DNA of 34,899 bases from Paenibacillus xylanilyticus (GTDB lineage: Bacteria > Bacillota > Bacilli > Paenibacillales > Paenibacillaceae): positions 1 through 34,899 of the forward strand of contig NZ_JABMCB010000140.1 in assembly GCF_013359935.1 (NCBI RefSeq), written 5' to 3'. Below, in pieces: positions 1 through 8,696 of this stretch (the first letter of the stretch is position 1; the number at the start of each line of letters is the position of its first letter). Under the pieces are notes generated by a model. It was given only the letters and a program-made list of their open reading frames with translations. It was not told the origin of the DNA and searched no databases. The translations under genes and the position numbers were made by a program.

Positions 1-137
1 TGTTCAGTGACGTTATAGTTGGTAAATGAAAAAACGTGTATTATCAAGCTTTTTCAGCATTCTGACATAAATTCAATTGACATTATAATTGGTAAATGAA
101 ATTATTCCATAATTAAAAGTTACATTATAGTTAGTAA
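1..137. repeat. Transposon left end with three TnsB-type sites
   Basis: The tip TGTTCAGTG (1-9) is followed by 16-bp sites at 10-25 (ACGTTATAGTTGGTAA), 80-95 (ACATTATAATTGGTAA) and 122-137 (ACATTATAGTTAGTAA), all in the same orientation. The wide, uneven spacing (70 and 42 bp) resembles the Tn7 left end, which has three separated TnsB sites. TnsB binding is inferred from position and repetition. Confidence 0.9.
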
Positions 138-337
138 ACCCATAATAATACATTTTTTTCGAATTAAATAAATACACTAAATTCAGTGCTTCATTGAAAA
201 ACGACATATTCATCACTCATGTTACGAAAACAACATTTAATCCGATTCTTCAGTAACCGATACTTAAAGGACATCCTTATTCGTTACCAATGTAAAATTA
301 TTTACATAACTTTTAATCTACTGATAATTTACTGATA
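138..337. other. Gene-free stretch between left end and cargo
   Basis: AT-rich sequence without a credible gene. A 16-bp palindrome, TGTAAA-ATTA-TTTACA, lies at 291-306, about 30 bp past the stop of the leftward avs3b-like gene. It could help end transcription before the transposon tip, but it has no clear T-run on either strand. Confidence 0.5.
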
Positions 338-1081
338 TTACCTACTCGATGTATCCTTACTTATTCTCTTTAGTTCATTCCTATACTCACCCAATAGCAA
401 TTCGTTCAACTTTGAAAAAGACTCTAGTTTCCTAATCCTGGATTCTATAATCTTTCGCTTCCTTTCATTTTCTTTTTGCCCTTCTCCCCAAATATCTTCA
501 ACATCACTATACAATTCTTGAAAGATTACAGAGAAGCTGTCTCCTTCCTGAAGTGCTGCTGAGTTTTCTAACCATTCAATTGTAGAATCATCAGTTGCAG
601 CTACGGCAGATTGTTCAAAAACATATTTTAGCCACACTCGCGTTGCTTCATCAATTCCATCGGCAATATCCAGCCACTTCTGAACTTCTTCCGGTACGTT
701 GTCTGTTGTATCCCTTCTATTTTCAAAGAAGAAATGACGGTCATTTTCAGGATCAAGTCGTGCTAGTGTTCGGAGTATAGGCTCAAAACTTTCAAACGGC
801 CTTGAGCCCCTAGGGAAAGCTGATCTATGGTTCCACAATTTTAAAATCGTTTCAAAGCAACGTTCTTCTGCCTCTTGCTTCTGAATACCTGAACTGTGTT
901 CGGCGATTTCAATTTGTTCCGCGATATAGTGCGCCATCCAACGAGCAGTGGTATCTACACCAGGATCCAAATCAAGCTCTTTGACTAGAGCTTTGCCTAA
1001 GTTCATAGTACGTTTCTGTATCTCTGAGTCTTCCATCAGCTGAGAAGATAAATAATTTGCTAAACGGTGGCTTATACTCAT
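338..1081 (-). CDS. avs3b: Small Avs3b-like partner of the STAND nuclease
   Basis: A protein of about 247 residues, mostly charged and helical, with no enzyme motif I can name. I assign it by context: it is the last gene of the operon, directly after the large Cap4-STAND protein, where AVAST type 3 systems carry a small second component (Avs3b). I start it at the ATG ending at 1081 because a purine-rich GAGAGGGAG lies 8 bases before it. The GTG nine bases upstream (1090) falls on top of that site. The gene overlaps the 3' end of the preceding gene by 110 bp in another frame, which is long for a bacterial operon and suggests translational coupling. What Avs3b does is not well established. It could instead be an unrelated defence accessory. 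Confidence 0.68.
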   Translation of the reverse strand: MSISHRLANYLSSQLMEDSEIQKRTMNLGKALVKELDLDPGVDTTARWMAHYIAEQIEIAEHSSGIQKQEAEERCFETILKLWNHRSAFPRGSRPFESFEPILRTLARLDPENDRHFFFENRRDTTDNVPEEVQKWLDIADGIDEATRVWLKYVFEQSAVAATDDSTIEWLENSAALQEGDSFSVIFQELYSDVEDIWGEGQKENERKRKIIESRIRKLESFSKLNELLLGEYRNELKRISKDTSSR

Positions 1082-4000
1082 TCGACTCACTCCCTCTCAT
1101 GTATGATTTCTGTCTAAATCTTCTTCTAATTTGAACTTCAATAATCAATTCACACTGGAATTCAGTACAAAGTCTTTTTAGAAATGAGAGCGATGCAGTT
1201 AGTCGATTACCACAACGTATTTCCTCTTCTTCATGACTATCATAAATAGGCACCCAAATTTCGCAAAGTATTGATGCTTTACTCTCATCAGCCAAAGTCC
1301 ATTCCCTCTTCTCATAATCAGAGGAAATCTTCATTTTCTCAGTGATTGAGTTCCCTATTTTATATGGTGGGTAATCTACTTTAGCAGAATGTGGATCAAA
1401 TTCATCTAAATACTTATATGCTTCTTCTTGATATACCCAACCTTTAAGTTTAAATGTATCCAAGTCTATTTCCATTTCATCTTCTTCGTAAAAAGGTAAC
1501 TTAAAATCATGAGGATTTGAACATGTGCTCAGTGCATGCAAAAGAGATTGAGCAGTGGCCGATGATACTAAAGAACTTGTAATATAGAAACTTTCTGCTC
1601 TTTCACTATCTCCATCCTCCCATGATCCGAACACGTTCAGCCATAATTCTCCGTTTCTTTCAACCAATAAACCATCAAGAAAATCATCATTCGATATTTC
1701 TTCACGCCATTCAGGCTTTCTCGATTCATTAATCCATTCCCTTCTAGACAAAGGAATAGGATCTCTACGGTCATATAGCCAATAACCATCACTTCGAGTT
1801 AATAAGTGTCTGTGTAACCACTCATACCACTCATCTTCATACCAATCCGAGATGTAAACAACGGGCATCTTCTCCAGCAGCTTTGAAGCTACGACAAGCA
1901 TGGCATGATATGATAGATAAAAGTCATAATTGTCTATTCTAGGGTAACTTCCATGACCATGATAAGTTTGTTGTTGTTCGCTCGACGATCTCCATAAAGA
2001 GTGGCGTGGATCATTTTTATACCCTCCATCATGTTCTATTTTCCATTCATTAATAACAACATCGGTAACAAGATCCTTCACTTGCTCACTAGAAATACCG
2101 AATACTCTCCCTAATGGTTTAAACCAGTAGCTATCAAAATCATAACCATGATGAAAATTCAAACTTTTATCAATCGTCTTGTTAGCATGCCAATAACTAT
2201 CTCTTGTGTCCCGACTGTCCTCTAATTTAACTCGAGCAAATTGACTTTCCCCTACTCTCTTAAGTGATTCAATTATTCTTCTCGTGTAAGTCCCTGAATA
2301 AACCTTCTCGATATTGAGAGCAATATCAGTTGAATATTTTTGAATAAGCATATGAGGTGAATATTCTAAGGCAAATTTATAGAAAACATCACTATGACGT
2401 AGTAAAATTTGCGGGTTATCAATGGATACTCTAGCAAGTGAAATGAACAAATATAGTCTAGCATGTAAGTTATAGAAAGGAAATTTAGTCGCCCCAAATA
2501 AATCAACATTATCCCTTTCTAACCACTCTATTAATGCATCGATTTCTTCAGTGCATTGAGCTTCTGCAAGTCTCCGGACACAATGAACAGCACACCAGCG
2601 TGTTGAAGATTTTGGAGAACCTAGAGCCGACCAAACAAAACCTGCAAACGCACTATCCATTTGAACTGACGGTACAAGCGATTGTGGCCACGATCCATCA
2701 GCGAAATCAGGATCAATATGGAGTTCAAATCTTGATAATGCGAAGTCAAGTAAATCAGTTGATTCCTGTGTTGAGATATGTTTCGAAGCAATAGTTACAA
2801 AGCCAAAAAATGTAGATGCATGAACCAACTCTCCATGGGTTGCTAATCCTTCGATTATTCCTTTTTGAATAAAAGGTATATTGTCCGTTCCTAAATGAAG
2901 TTGCCTAGTGAAAAAAGAGATTGATCCCCTTTCCAGCAGAGACGTAGCAAATCGTTTCCCTACGAATTGCATGATTTGGGGCCACTCAATCTTAATGCTC
3001 ATTTTGCGTTGCCACTCTTCCGGCATTAACAAAAGCGCATTCTGTATATCATAAAAATCGGCTTCATCTACTCTAATAAGCTCATACAAAAATTTCTTCG
3101 CTTCACTATCGGAAATTCGATTGTATACTTCACGCCATAAGGACTCGCTGTTTCGCACAGTCTGAGGAAGTCTATCATAGCGTTGGATAGCTTGTCTTAA
3201 TCCATTAGTTGAAACCAAATCCAAATCATGCAGCAGATCGTTCCAATCAATCGCACTCTCTTCCGACTGTACATGAAGCGAGAAAGTACTTTCTTGGTTA
3301 AGAATATTCTCTTCATCCAGAATATCGCGATTATAAGCAATAACTTCATCCAATAGACTACTTTGTAAAGAGTGCTTTTTAGCCGTTTCAGCAATTTTTT
3401 CCCAAACTCCCCCTCCAACTCCGTTTATCCTAAGTTCTCTAATGGCTGATTCAAAAATACACTTCCGATTATCATGCGATGTTTCATTCTCTATACATAG
3501 TCTTGAGAAATCCCCTATTTCAAACTCCGTCATAAATGCAGAAAGAGACCATGCTACCGTTGGCGCAACGTAGCCTCTTTTTACAACTTCCTCAGAAAAT
3601 GCAATTAGTTGAAGATTAAATCGACCAATTTCCCGGTCCCGCCATCTGCTTAGTGCAGCGATTCCAGTTACCGGAGACAATCGAATACAAGTTCTAACAG
3701 CCTCATCCCTGTCCCAATACTTTTCGCGAGCTACATTTTCTCCGATCAGCTCAGCACAACGTATAAATCTGTAAGCTAAGTCGGAAGGTGCAAATTCATC
3801 TACTTCTCTTTGATTAGCTAGGGAAACAACTGCTTCCCATCTCTCAACAATTTCATCGCCAAATTTTGAAACAGCATCGATGGCAAAATTGAAGTAAACA
3901 GCAGCATCATCACGATTTACATTAATCAATGATCGTGCAAGATCAATGTAACAGTTTGCCCTTTCTTCTGAGCCAATGTCAGTAGCAGAACAGATTAAGT

Positions 4001-7000
4001 CATAAGCATATTGTTCAAAATCTCGCTTCTGTTCTGCTAAGTGGCTTAATCGGAAAGCAGAACGAACTAATTTCAGATGATCAGAAAGAAACATTCCGTT
4101 ACTCTTTATATATTTTTCATAAAAAGTCTTGATTGACATTTGTCCGAAAAATTCATGAAACATCAGGATGTCACAACATATTCTAGCTATTTCCGTTGGT
4201 AAACTATCATACTCTCTATATCGAATTGATGTTGCTGATCCTGATTTTTTTTTCACTTCCCCTACTTCATTATCAAAATCAAGAATGTCCCCGGCTAAAC
4301 AGCGTATCCGCAGCACATACCAAGGTAATAATCCTCCAATCACCTCTTTTATTTCCCTTATCTCTTGTTCATCCTTATATTTTCTATTCTGTTGTAGATC
4401 CTTTGGAAGCAATTCATTAATATCAAATTCGAGATCTGAAAGTAATACTTTTTTTAATGCCAAGGCACGCATAAAAATTGCACGATCTTTATTATCGTAA
4501 TCGCTTGTAATAGACCGTGAGGCACTTTGAGGGAAATAATGATTCAGAACCCTGATGATTTTCCCCTTCGGTAATTTGTTTGCTGCGCAAGATTCAAGAA
4601 ATGAGATAAGAGATTGAAGTGTCGTGTCTTGAAAGGTATTTTGTATTTTTGAAATTCTAGCCCGTTTTGTAGTGAGTAAATCAAGGCAAGAGCAGAGTAC
4701 ATCAGAATTGGGAATATGTCCGATATCTAAGGACTCATGCACAAAAGCAATTATTAAATACTGATTACGTGAACCAAGTTTTGCAAACTGCATTGCAGCA
4801 GATAGTTCCCCTAGGTCCATGAGCCGTTTAAATAGTTGCCTAGAAACATGATAGATAACCTTCTTCGGTCGCCAACTCATAAGAAATTTGAAGGCCCTCT
4901 CTACCCCATGTAAATTAAAATGTGCGTACACGAGTTCCATAATTTCTTCATTTTTTAGTTTTTCATGATGAAATGGAATATCTTCTTCTTTTTTCTTATC
5001 TCTATCCTTGAAGTATAGACTCAACCAGTTCTCAGCAGCCCTAAGAAAGCTTCTGGCTTCCCCTCTAAAATTCTTGACTGTTGATAACAACGCTGCTGAG
5101 TAAACATTCTCTGATCCTCTCCAAGAACCACTAAACAAACGACGAAAAGCAAATTCCTGTACACGTTGTTCATCTTGTAAAGGCGCAATCAGATCAATAT
5201 TGCTTACAAGAAGTTCGAACTGTCGTTTATCACCGGCTGCTTCTTCACCTGCTCGTAAAGCTAATTTTATTGCCTCAATAAAACTTTCTTGTTTCAACGA
5301 AGCCTTAAATGCAAATTGAAGACGAAATACTCGAATATTTCGCTTATCAATGGGATTATCGGGAAGATATTTATCGGATAAAGCTAATTCAACAAGATCG
5401 GTGTTCTTCCCTGCTTGTAATAATAGAGAAGGCATAGCAGAAGCGACATATGAATACTCGTTAGCAAATGGTTTAATTTGTTCAATTAAAAACTCTATTT
5501 GTTCCTTCGATGCTGCATAAGTTTCCCTAAACCAAGTTTCCGTAGGCTCATCTCTAAACTGAACTGAGGAATCAGAAAGCCATAAGGGACGTCCTATATC
5601 TGCAACAAAACTTCTTATAGTAGATTCCTCAACATCAGCTGCACTAGATAGCACCTTCAGAGGAATAAAGGGAGGTAGTGTCGCAAGACCAATACATATG
5701 GAATCGATTTGTTTTCTGTAGTTATCATGAAGTTTATCTCTTATTGAATCGATTGCTGACATTAATTGTCCTTCAATTTGTTCATCGACAGTGGATCCCA
5801 TTTTTCCAAGACTGGTGAATACTTCAGTAAGCGTACTACCATTTAAACTTAAGGCATTTGACTGTACACGTGGATTGCCACTAGTAAGCCTATGAAATTC
5901 CAATCCATCTTCAATAGATGCTTGGGGATGATAGTACCTTAAATAATCAAAAGACTCTTTCTCCGAAAATGGCTTCAACTCAAGGCTTATGATGTTACTA
6001 GGCGGCTGGAGTAAATGTATGCGCTCAGTTCTACAAAGGGCAACTATTTTAACTCCTTCTATTATGCGTTCACGGAGAAGTTCATGAGCAAAGCAGTTAT
6101 CATTAAATTCTGCCGCAGCCATTTCAGCATTATCGGCTGCATCTAATAGGAACACCAGTACTGCCTTGCTATCTGATTTCTTCATAGCAATAACTGCAGT
6201 TTCAATTCTATCGAGGAACTTCCTCAATATATCTGTTTCAGATGCACCGGAATTCACTATAAGTGGATCGCAAAGACCTTGTACAGCCAATTCATTAACA
6301 ATTTGAACAAATGCTTGGCTATGATGATGCCTCACTTCGCTCCGATTACGATAACGTCCACCACCAAAGCAATCATATACAACACCGAAAGATCCAACAG
6401 GTAATGATCGGGCTATTTGACGAGCAAAAACCGTTTTTCCTACTCCTCCAGGAGCATGTATGATTAGCGGAGCTGATGATGCTAAAATTGTTTTCAACAA
6501 GTCATTATGCTGCTCTCTAAGCACAAGAGTTTCAAGAATTTCAAACTCAGGTGGAGCAGGAAAGAGATCACGTTCGGATGTAACTTTAAATTTCTCAAGT
6601 ATTTCTTCACGAACAATTACACCATCGGAATCAGGCAAAGCCTTGTCGCGAACTAATCCAGTAATGCTTTCTATTTCAGGGTTATCGATGTTTCCGGCCA
6701 CCAACTGAGATATTTCTACATGAAGCCTATACTTCTGTGCGTTATAGTCTCCTTCACCGTCTTCGAATTTTATACATGCACAAAACTTTCTCAGGTCTTC
6801 ATCAGATAACTGAGTATATTTTAATAATGTATTTTTATACTTTAAATTAGCTTTTGCAGCAGTAGATATCTTCTCTATATTCTCTTTAAGGTTTCGATTA
6901 ATTGGTCTATTTGTGACAATAGAAAATATTAAACTATCGATCTCATTTGATGCATTAATGAGCTCGTTATATCGTTTTGAAAAGCCTTCAAATGTTTCTC

Positions 7001-7274
7001 TGAGATCGCTTAGATCAAATGGGTTGTTTTTATGAACAGTAGTATGTTTCAATTGAAAATACGCTACATTTTGAACTCCCTGTCTAGTTAATGAATCAGA
7101 ATATTCGGCGATATCAATTACATATTCTCCTGCAAGTTTACTCTCTTTAGAACCCTCCACCACAATTTGATTGATTCGAGATTTAGGCGAGATTAAACGT
7201 AAACACCGACGGGCTGCCCAACGGTAGTGAAAAACGTCACCAGCTCTTGAATATCTAACAAGTTCGTTCTCCAT
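972..7274 (-). CDS. avs3a: Avs3a-type anti-phage Cap4 nuclease / STAND ATPase
   Basis: About 2,100 residues. Residues 1-130 look like a Cap4 (DUF4297) dsDNA nuclease: GDVFHYRWAARR near 13-24, E41, D55 and the QLKHT element at 75-79, fitting a PD-(D/E)xK fold. A STAND/NACHT-type ATPase follows, with Walker A APGGVGKT at 275-282 and Walker B LVFLLDAAD at 374-382. The rest is a long helical repeat region that in Avs proteins serves as the sensor. In the family, Avs3 recognises phage terminase large subunit, forms tetramers and degrades DNA. That this protein does so is inference. The second codon (ATG at 7274) is preferred over the TTG at 7277 because GGGGGA sits 8 bases before it. It lies 35 bp after the AlbA_2 gene and overlaps the small partner. 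Another Cap4-STAND type is possible. Confidence 0.82.
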   Translation of the reverse strand: MENELVRYSRAGDVFHYRWAARRCLRLISPKSRINQIVVEGSKESKLAGEYVIDIAEYSDSLTRQGVQNVAYFQLKHTTVHKNNPFDLSDLRETFEGFSKRYNELINASNEIDSLIFSIVTNRPINRNLKENIEKISTAAKANLKYKNTLLKYTQLSDEDLRKFCACIKFEDGEGDYNAQKYRLHVEISQLVAGNIDNPEIESITGLVRDKALPDSDGVIVREEILEKFKVTSERDLFPAPPEFEILETLVLREQHNDLLKTILASSAPLIIHAPGGVGKTVFARQIARSLPVGSFGVVYDCFGGGRYRNRSEVRHHHSQAFVQIVNELAVQGLCDPLIVNSGASETDILRKFLDRIETAVIAMKKSDSKAVLVFLLDAADNAEMAAAEFNDNCFAHELLRERIIEGVKIVALCRTERIHLLQPPSNIISLELKPFSEKESFDYLRYYHPQASIEDGLEFHRLTSGNPRVQSNALSLNGSTLTEVFTSLGKMGSTVDEQIEGQLMSAIDSIRDKLHDNYRKQIDSICIGLATLPPFIPLKVLSSAADVEESTIRSFVADIGRPLWLSDSSVQFRDEPTETWFRETYAASKEQIEFLIEQIKPFANEYSYVASAMPSLLLQAGKNTDLVELALSDKYLPDNPIDKRNIRVFRLQFAFKASLKQESFIEAIKLALRAGEEAAGDKRQFELLVSNIDLIAPLQDEQRVQEFAFRRLFSGSWRGSENVYSAALLSTVKNFRGEARSFLRAAENWLSLYFKDRDKKKEEDIPFHHEKLKNEEIMELVYAHFNLHGVERAFKFLMSWRPKKVIYHVSRQLFKRLMDLGELSAAMQFAKLGSRNQYLIIAFVHESLDIGHIPNSDVLCSCLDLLTTKRARISKIQNTFQDTTLQSLISFLESCAANKLPKGKIIRVLNHYFPQSASRSITSDYDNKDRAIFMRALALKKVLLSDLEFDINELLPKDLQQNRKYKDEQEIREIKEVIGGLLPWYVLRIRCLAGDILDFDNEVGEVKKKSGSATSIRYREYDSLPTEIARICCDILMFHEFFGQMSIKTFYEKYIKSNGMFLSDHLKLVRSAFRLSHLAEQKRDFEQYAYDLICSATDIGSEERANCYIDLARSLINVNRDDAAVYFNFAIDAVSKFGDEIVERWEAVVSLANQREVDEFAPSDLAYRFIRCAELIGENVAREKYWDRDEAVRTCIRLSPVTGIAALSRWRDREIGRFNLQLIAFSEEVVKRGYVAPTVAWSLSAFMTEFEIGDFSRLCIENETSHDNRKCIFESAIRELRINGVGGGVWEKIAETAKKHSLQSSLLDEVIAYNRDILDEENILNQESTFSLHVQSEESAIDWNDLLHDLDLVSTNGLRQAIQRYDRLPQTVRNSESLWREVYNRISDSEAKKFLYELIRVDEADFYDIQNALLLMPEEWQRKMSIKIEWPQIMQFVGKRFATSLLERGSISFFTRQLHLGTDNIPFIQKGIIEGLATHGELVHASTFFGFVTIASKHISTQESTDLLDFALSRFELHIDPDFADGSWPQSLVPSVQMDSAFAGFVWSALGSPKSSTRWCAVHCVRRLAEAQCTEEIDALIEWLERDNVDLFGATKFPFYNLHARLYLFISLARVSIDNPQILLRHSDVFYKFALEYSPHMLIQKYSTDIALNIEKVYSGTYTRRIIESLKRVGESQFARVKLEDSRDTRDSYWHANKTIDKSLNFHHGYDFDSYWFKPLGRVFGISSEQVKDLVTDVVINEWKIEHDGGYKNDPRHSLWRSSSEQQQTYHGHGSYPRIDNYDFYLSYHAMLVVASKLLEKMPVVYISDWYEDEWYEWLHRHLLTRSDGYWLYDRRDPIPLSRREWINESRKPEWREEISNDDFLDGLLVERNGELWLNVFGSWEDGDSERAESFYITSSLVSSATAQSLLHALSTCSNPHDFKLPFYEEDEMEIDLDTFKLKGWVYQEEAYKYLDEFDPHSAKVDYPPYKIGNSITEKMKISSDYEKREWTLADESKASILCEIWVPIYDSHEEEEIRCGNRLTASLSFLKRLCTEFQCELIIEVQIRRRFRQKSYMRGSESNEYKPPFSKLFIFSADGRLRDTETYYELRQSSSQRA

Positions 7275-7309
7275 CAATTATTCCCCCGAACTAAATGGTT
7301 TTTCTTCAT

Positions 7310-8230
7310 CTAATGCGTCCGTAACTTATGCGGGATCCCCTTCTGCCGTTTTACCTTCCAAAGAAAGTCACCGATTGCAAAAATTCTCGCATTCTTAATA
7401 TTTGCAGAATATTTTTTCTCTCGTGTATCCACTAACAGAAGCTCAAATACGTATTCCTCAGCACATATTCCGTGTTCATCAATATTTAGTCTGAATGGGT
7501 CTGATGATTCAAAGCCAACCATTAATTGTCCAACTTTTTGGGTTTTTGGTGGTAACACTAATTTGAAATCTGCACCTATAAATTTATCCAGCCCATATAC
7601 GTGATGCCTTGAAAGTTCTTTTCCTTGATCATTGCGGACATATAAGGTGCCACCAATTATTGTAATAGGCAATTCTGTTGTATTTGTTAATACAACTTCT
7701 ATAGAAGCACAACCCTCTGTATCGTGTACGGCGTTTAGTGTCTGTTCAAGAAAACTCATTTCAAATTGTCCTTTGTTTAAATACATATAGTCTAAGTCAC
7801 TTCGTTTGGCTATTGTGTTCATACTTCCTTTACGAATTAAGCATAATCCTTCTTTCAATCCACTGAAATTCTTTCTCATCATATATGGCTTATTGTCTGT
7901 TTCGTAAATTTTAAAAATACCTAACACTAGACCCTTATATTCGTATTTGAAATAATCAAACTGTATCTCGGGTTCGATATTATTTAAGACCAACTGCACA
8001 TAATTAGATGAGTCTATAAATTCTTTTGGATCAATTCCTTTTATCTCCTTGCCTTCTGGTCGATCCTTGACTCCAATAATAATGAATTTATCTCCATTAT
8101 GCCGAGAATTGGCCATTGCCATTATATCCATGAGTAAATCCATACTTTTGTCTTTATGGTATTGTCTCTCTTTAAAGTCCAGAAATTCGCACTCATACCC
8201 TGATTCAATTAACTCAGCAATCTTATCCAT
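7310..8230 (-). CDS. AlbA_2 / Schlafen-type protein heading the Avs3 operon
   Basis: About 306 residues. The N-terminal 150 residues fit the Schlafen AlbA_2 domain (PF04326): an early ECEFLDFKE segment, then a helix with MDIMAMANS, then the strand and turn FIIIGVKD. In this family these form a nucleic-acid or nucleotide-binding core. The C-terminal 150 residues look beta-rich, and I do not recognise a domain there. The ATG at 8230 has GAGG just upstream; a GTG at 8236 is an alternative. The gene ends 35 bp before avs3a on the same strand, so the two are probably co-transcribed. AlbA_2 proteins occur in defence islands and as regulators. Here it could be a sensor, an effector or an operon regulator; the sequence does not decide. 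Confidence 0.75.
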   Translation of the reverse strand: MDKIAELIESGYECEFLDFKERQYHKDKSMDLLMDIMAMANSRHNGDKFIIIGVKDRPEGKEIKGIDPKEFIDSSNYVQLVLNNIEPEIQFDYFKYEYKGLVLGIFKIYETDNKPYMMRKNFSGLKEGLCLIRKGSMNTIAKRSDLDYMYLNKGQFEMSFLEQTLNAVHDTEGCASIEVVLTNTTELPITIIGGTLYVRNDQGKELSRHHVYGLDKFIGADFKLVLPPKTQKVGQLMVGFESSDPFRLNIDEHGICAEEYVFELLLVDTREKKYSANIKNARIFAIGDFLWKVKRQKGIPHKLRTH

Positions 8231-8339
8231 AGCCACCTCACCCTAACTCTATGTACAACAACTTTATGTTTACTTGATAACTGTAAAAATTCAATATCAT
8301 GCAAGAAAACCCTACTTTATTCACAAAATCTCTCATATA

Positions 8340-8365
8340 ATACCAACTATAGGGTATATTGAAAA
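8340..8365. repeat. Right-end-like transposon motif (possible relic)
   Basis: The segment 8340-8355 (ATACCAACTATAGGGT) matches the right-end site TTACCAACTATAATGT at 13 of 16 positions, including 11 consecutive bases, and has right-end orientation. It is followed by TTGAAAA, recalling the tip AACTGAACA with one base inserted. Only one site is present, against four at the functional right end, so at best it is a remnant. It could also be a chance match in AT-rich DNA or a promoter element of the Avs3 operon. Confidence 0.4.
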
Positions 8366-8544
8366 ATTGAAAATTGATTCTTCTAATGTACTTATTTCTC
8401 TTTTGATTCACTAAGTAGTTGATAAATAATTCCCATTATTGTTACCCCACTAAAAAAGAAATGTTTTACAGCTTTCTGGGATGTTCATTACGATACTTTA
8501 TCTCTCTATGAATCCTTACTTTTATACTCACTAAGGCATAAATT

Positions 8545-8580
8545 CAAAAAAAGGAGCCCAACTTAATGTCTCAGGTTCCC
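8545..8580 (-). terminator. Leftward terminator downstream of the HEPN/zinc gene
   Basis: Read leftward, GGAACCTGA (8579-8571) pairs with TTGGGCTCC (8561-8553), with one mismatch and two G-T pairs, and runs straight into seven T's. It lies about 117 bp past the stop of the 594-residue protein gene. The internal transposon tip lies between that stop and this hairpin. Confidence 0.6.
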
Positions 8581-8633
8581 TTTCTCTATGTTGAAATTTT
8601 CAATATAAATCCGGTTTTGCAACTTTCAGCTCA

Positions 8634-8658
8634 TGTTGCGTGACATTATAGTTGGTAG
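8634..8658. repeat. Internal copy of the transposon left tip
   Basis: The tip TGTTGCGTG (8634-8642) is followed at once by the site ACATTATAGTTGGTAG (8643-8658). Over the first 24 bases it differs from the true left end at only three positions. The 9-base tip followed by a 16-base site is exactly the geometry of both outer ends, and the orientation is that of a left end. No second or third site follows in the 38 bp before the neighbouring gene. Confidence 0.75.
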
Positions 8659-8696
8659 CCTATTTAAGCACAAGTAAGTTTTTTTATTTCACCACT

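Larger units (their letters stand above)
8237..8696. other. 460-bp gene-free region with transposon-end relics
   Basis: This holds the start region of the leftward Avs3 operon, a right-end-like motif (8340-8365), a leftward terminator (8545-8580) and a copy of the transposon left tip (8634-8658). A possible -35 TTGCAT for the Avs3 operon lies about 70 bp upstream of its first gene, but no good -10 partners it. No reading frame here looks like a gene. Confidence 0.6.
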
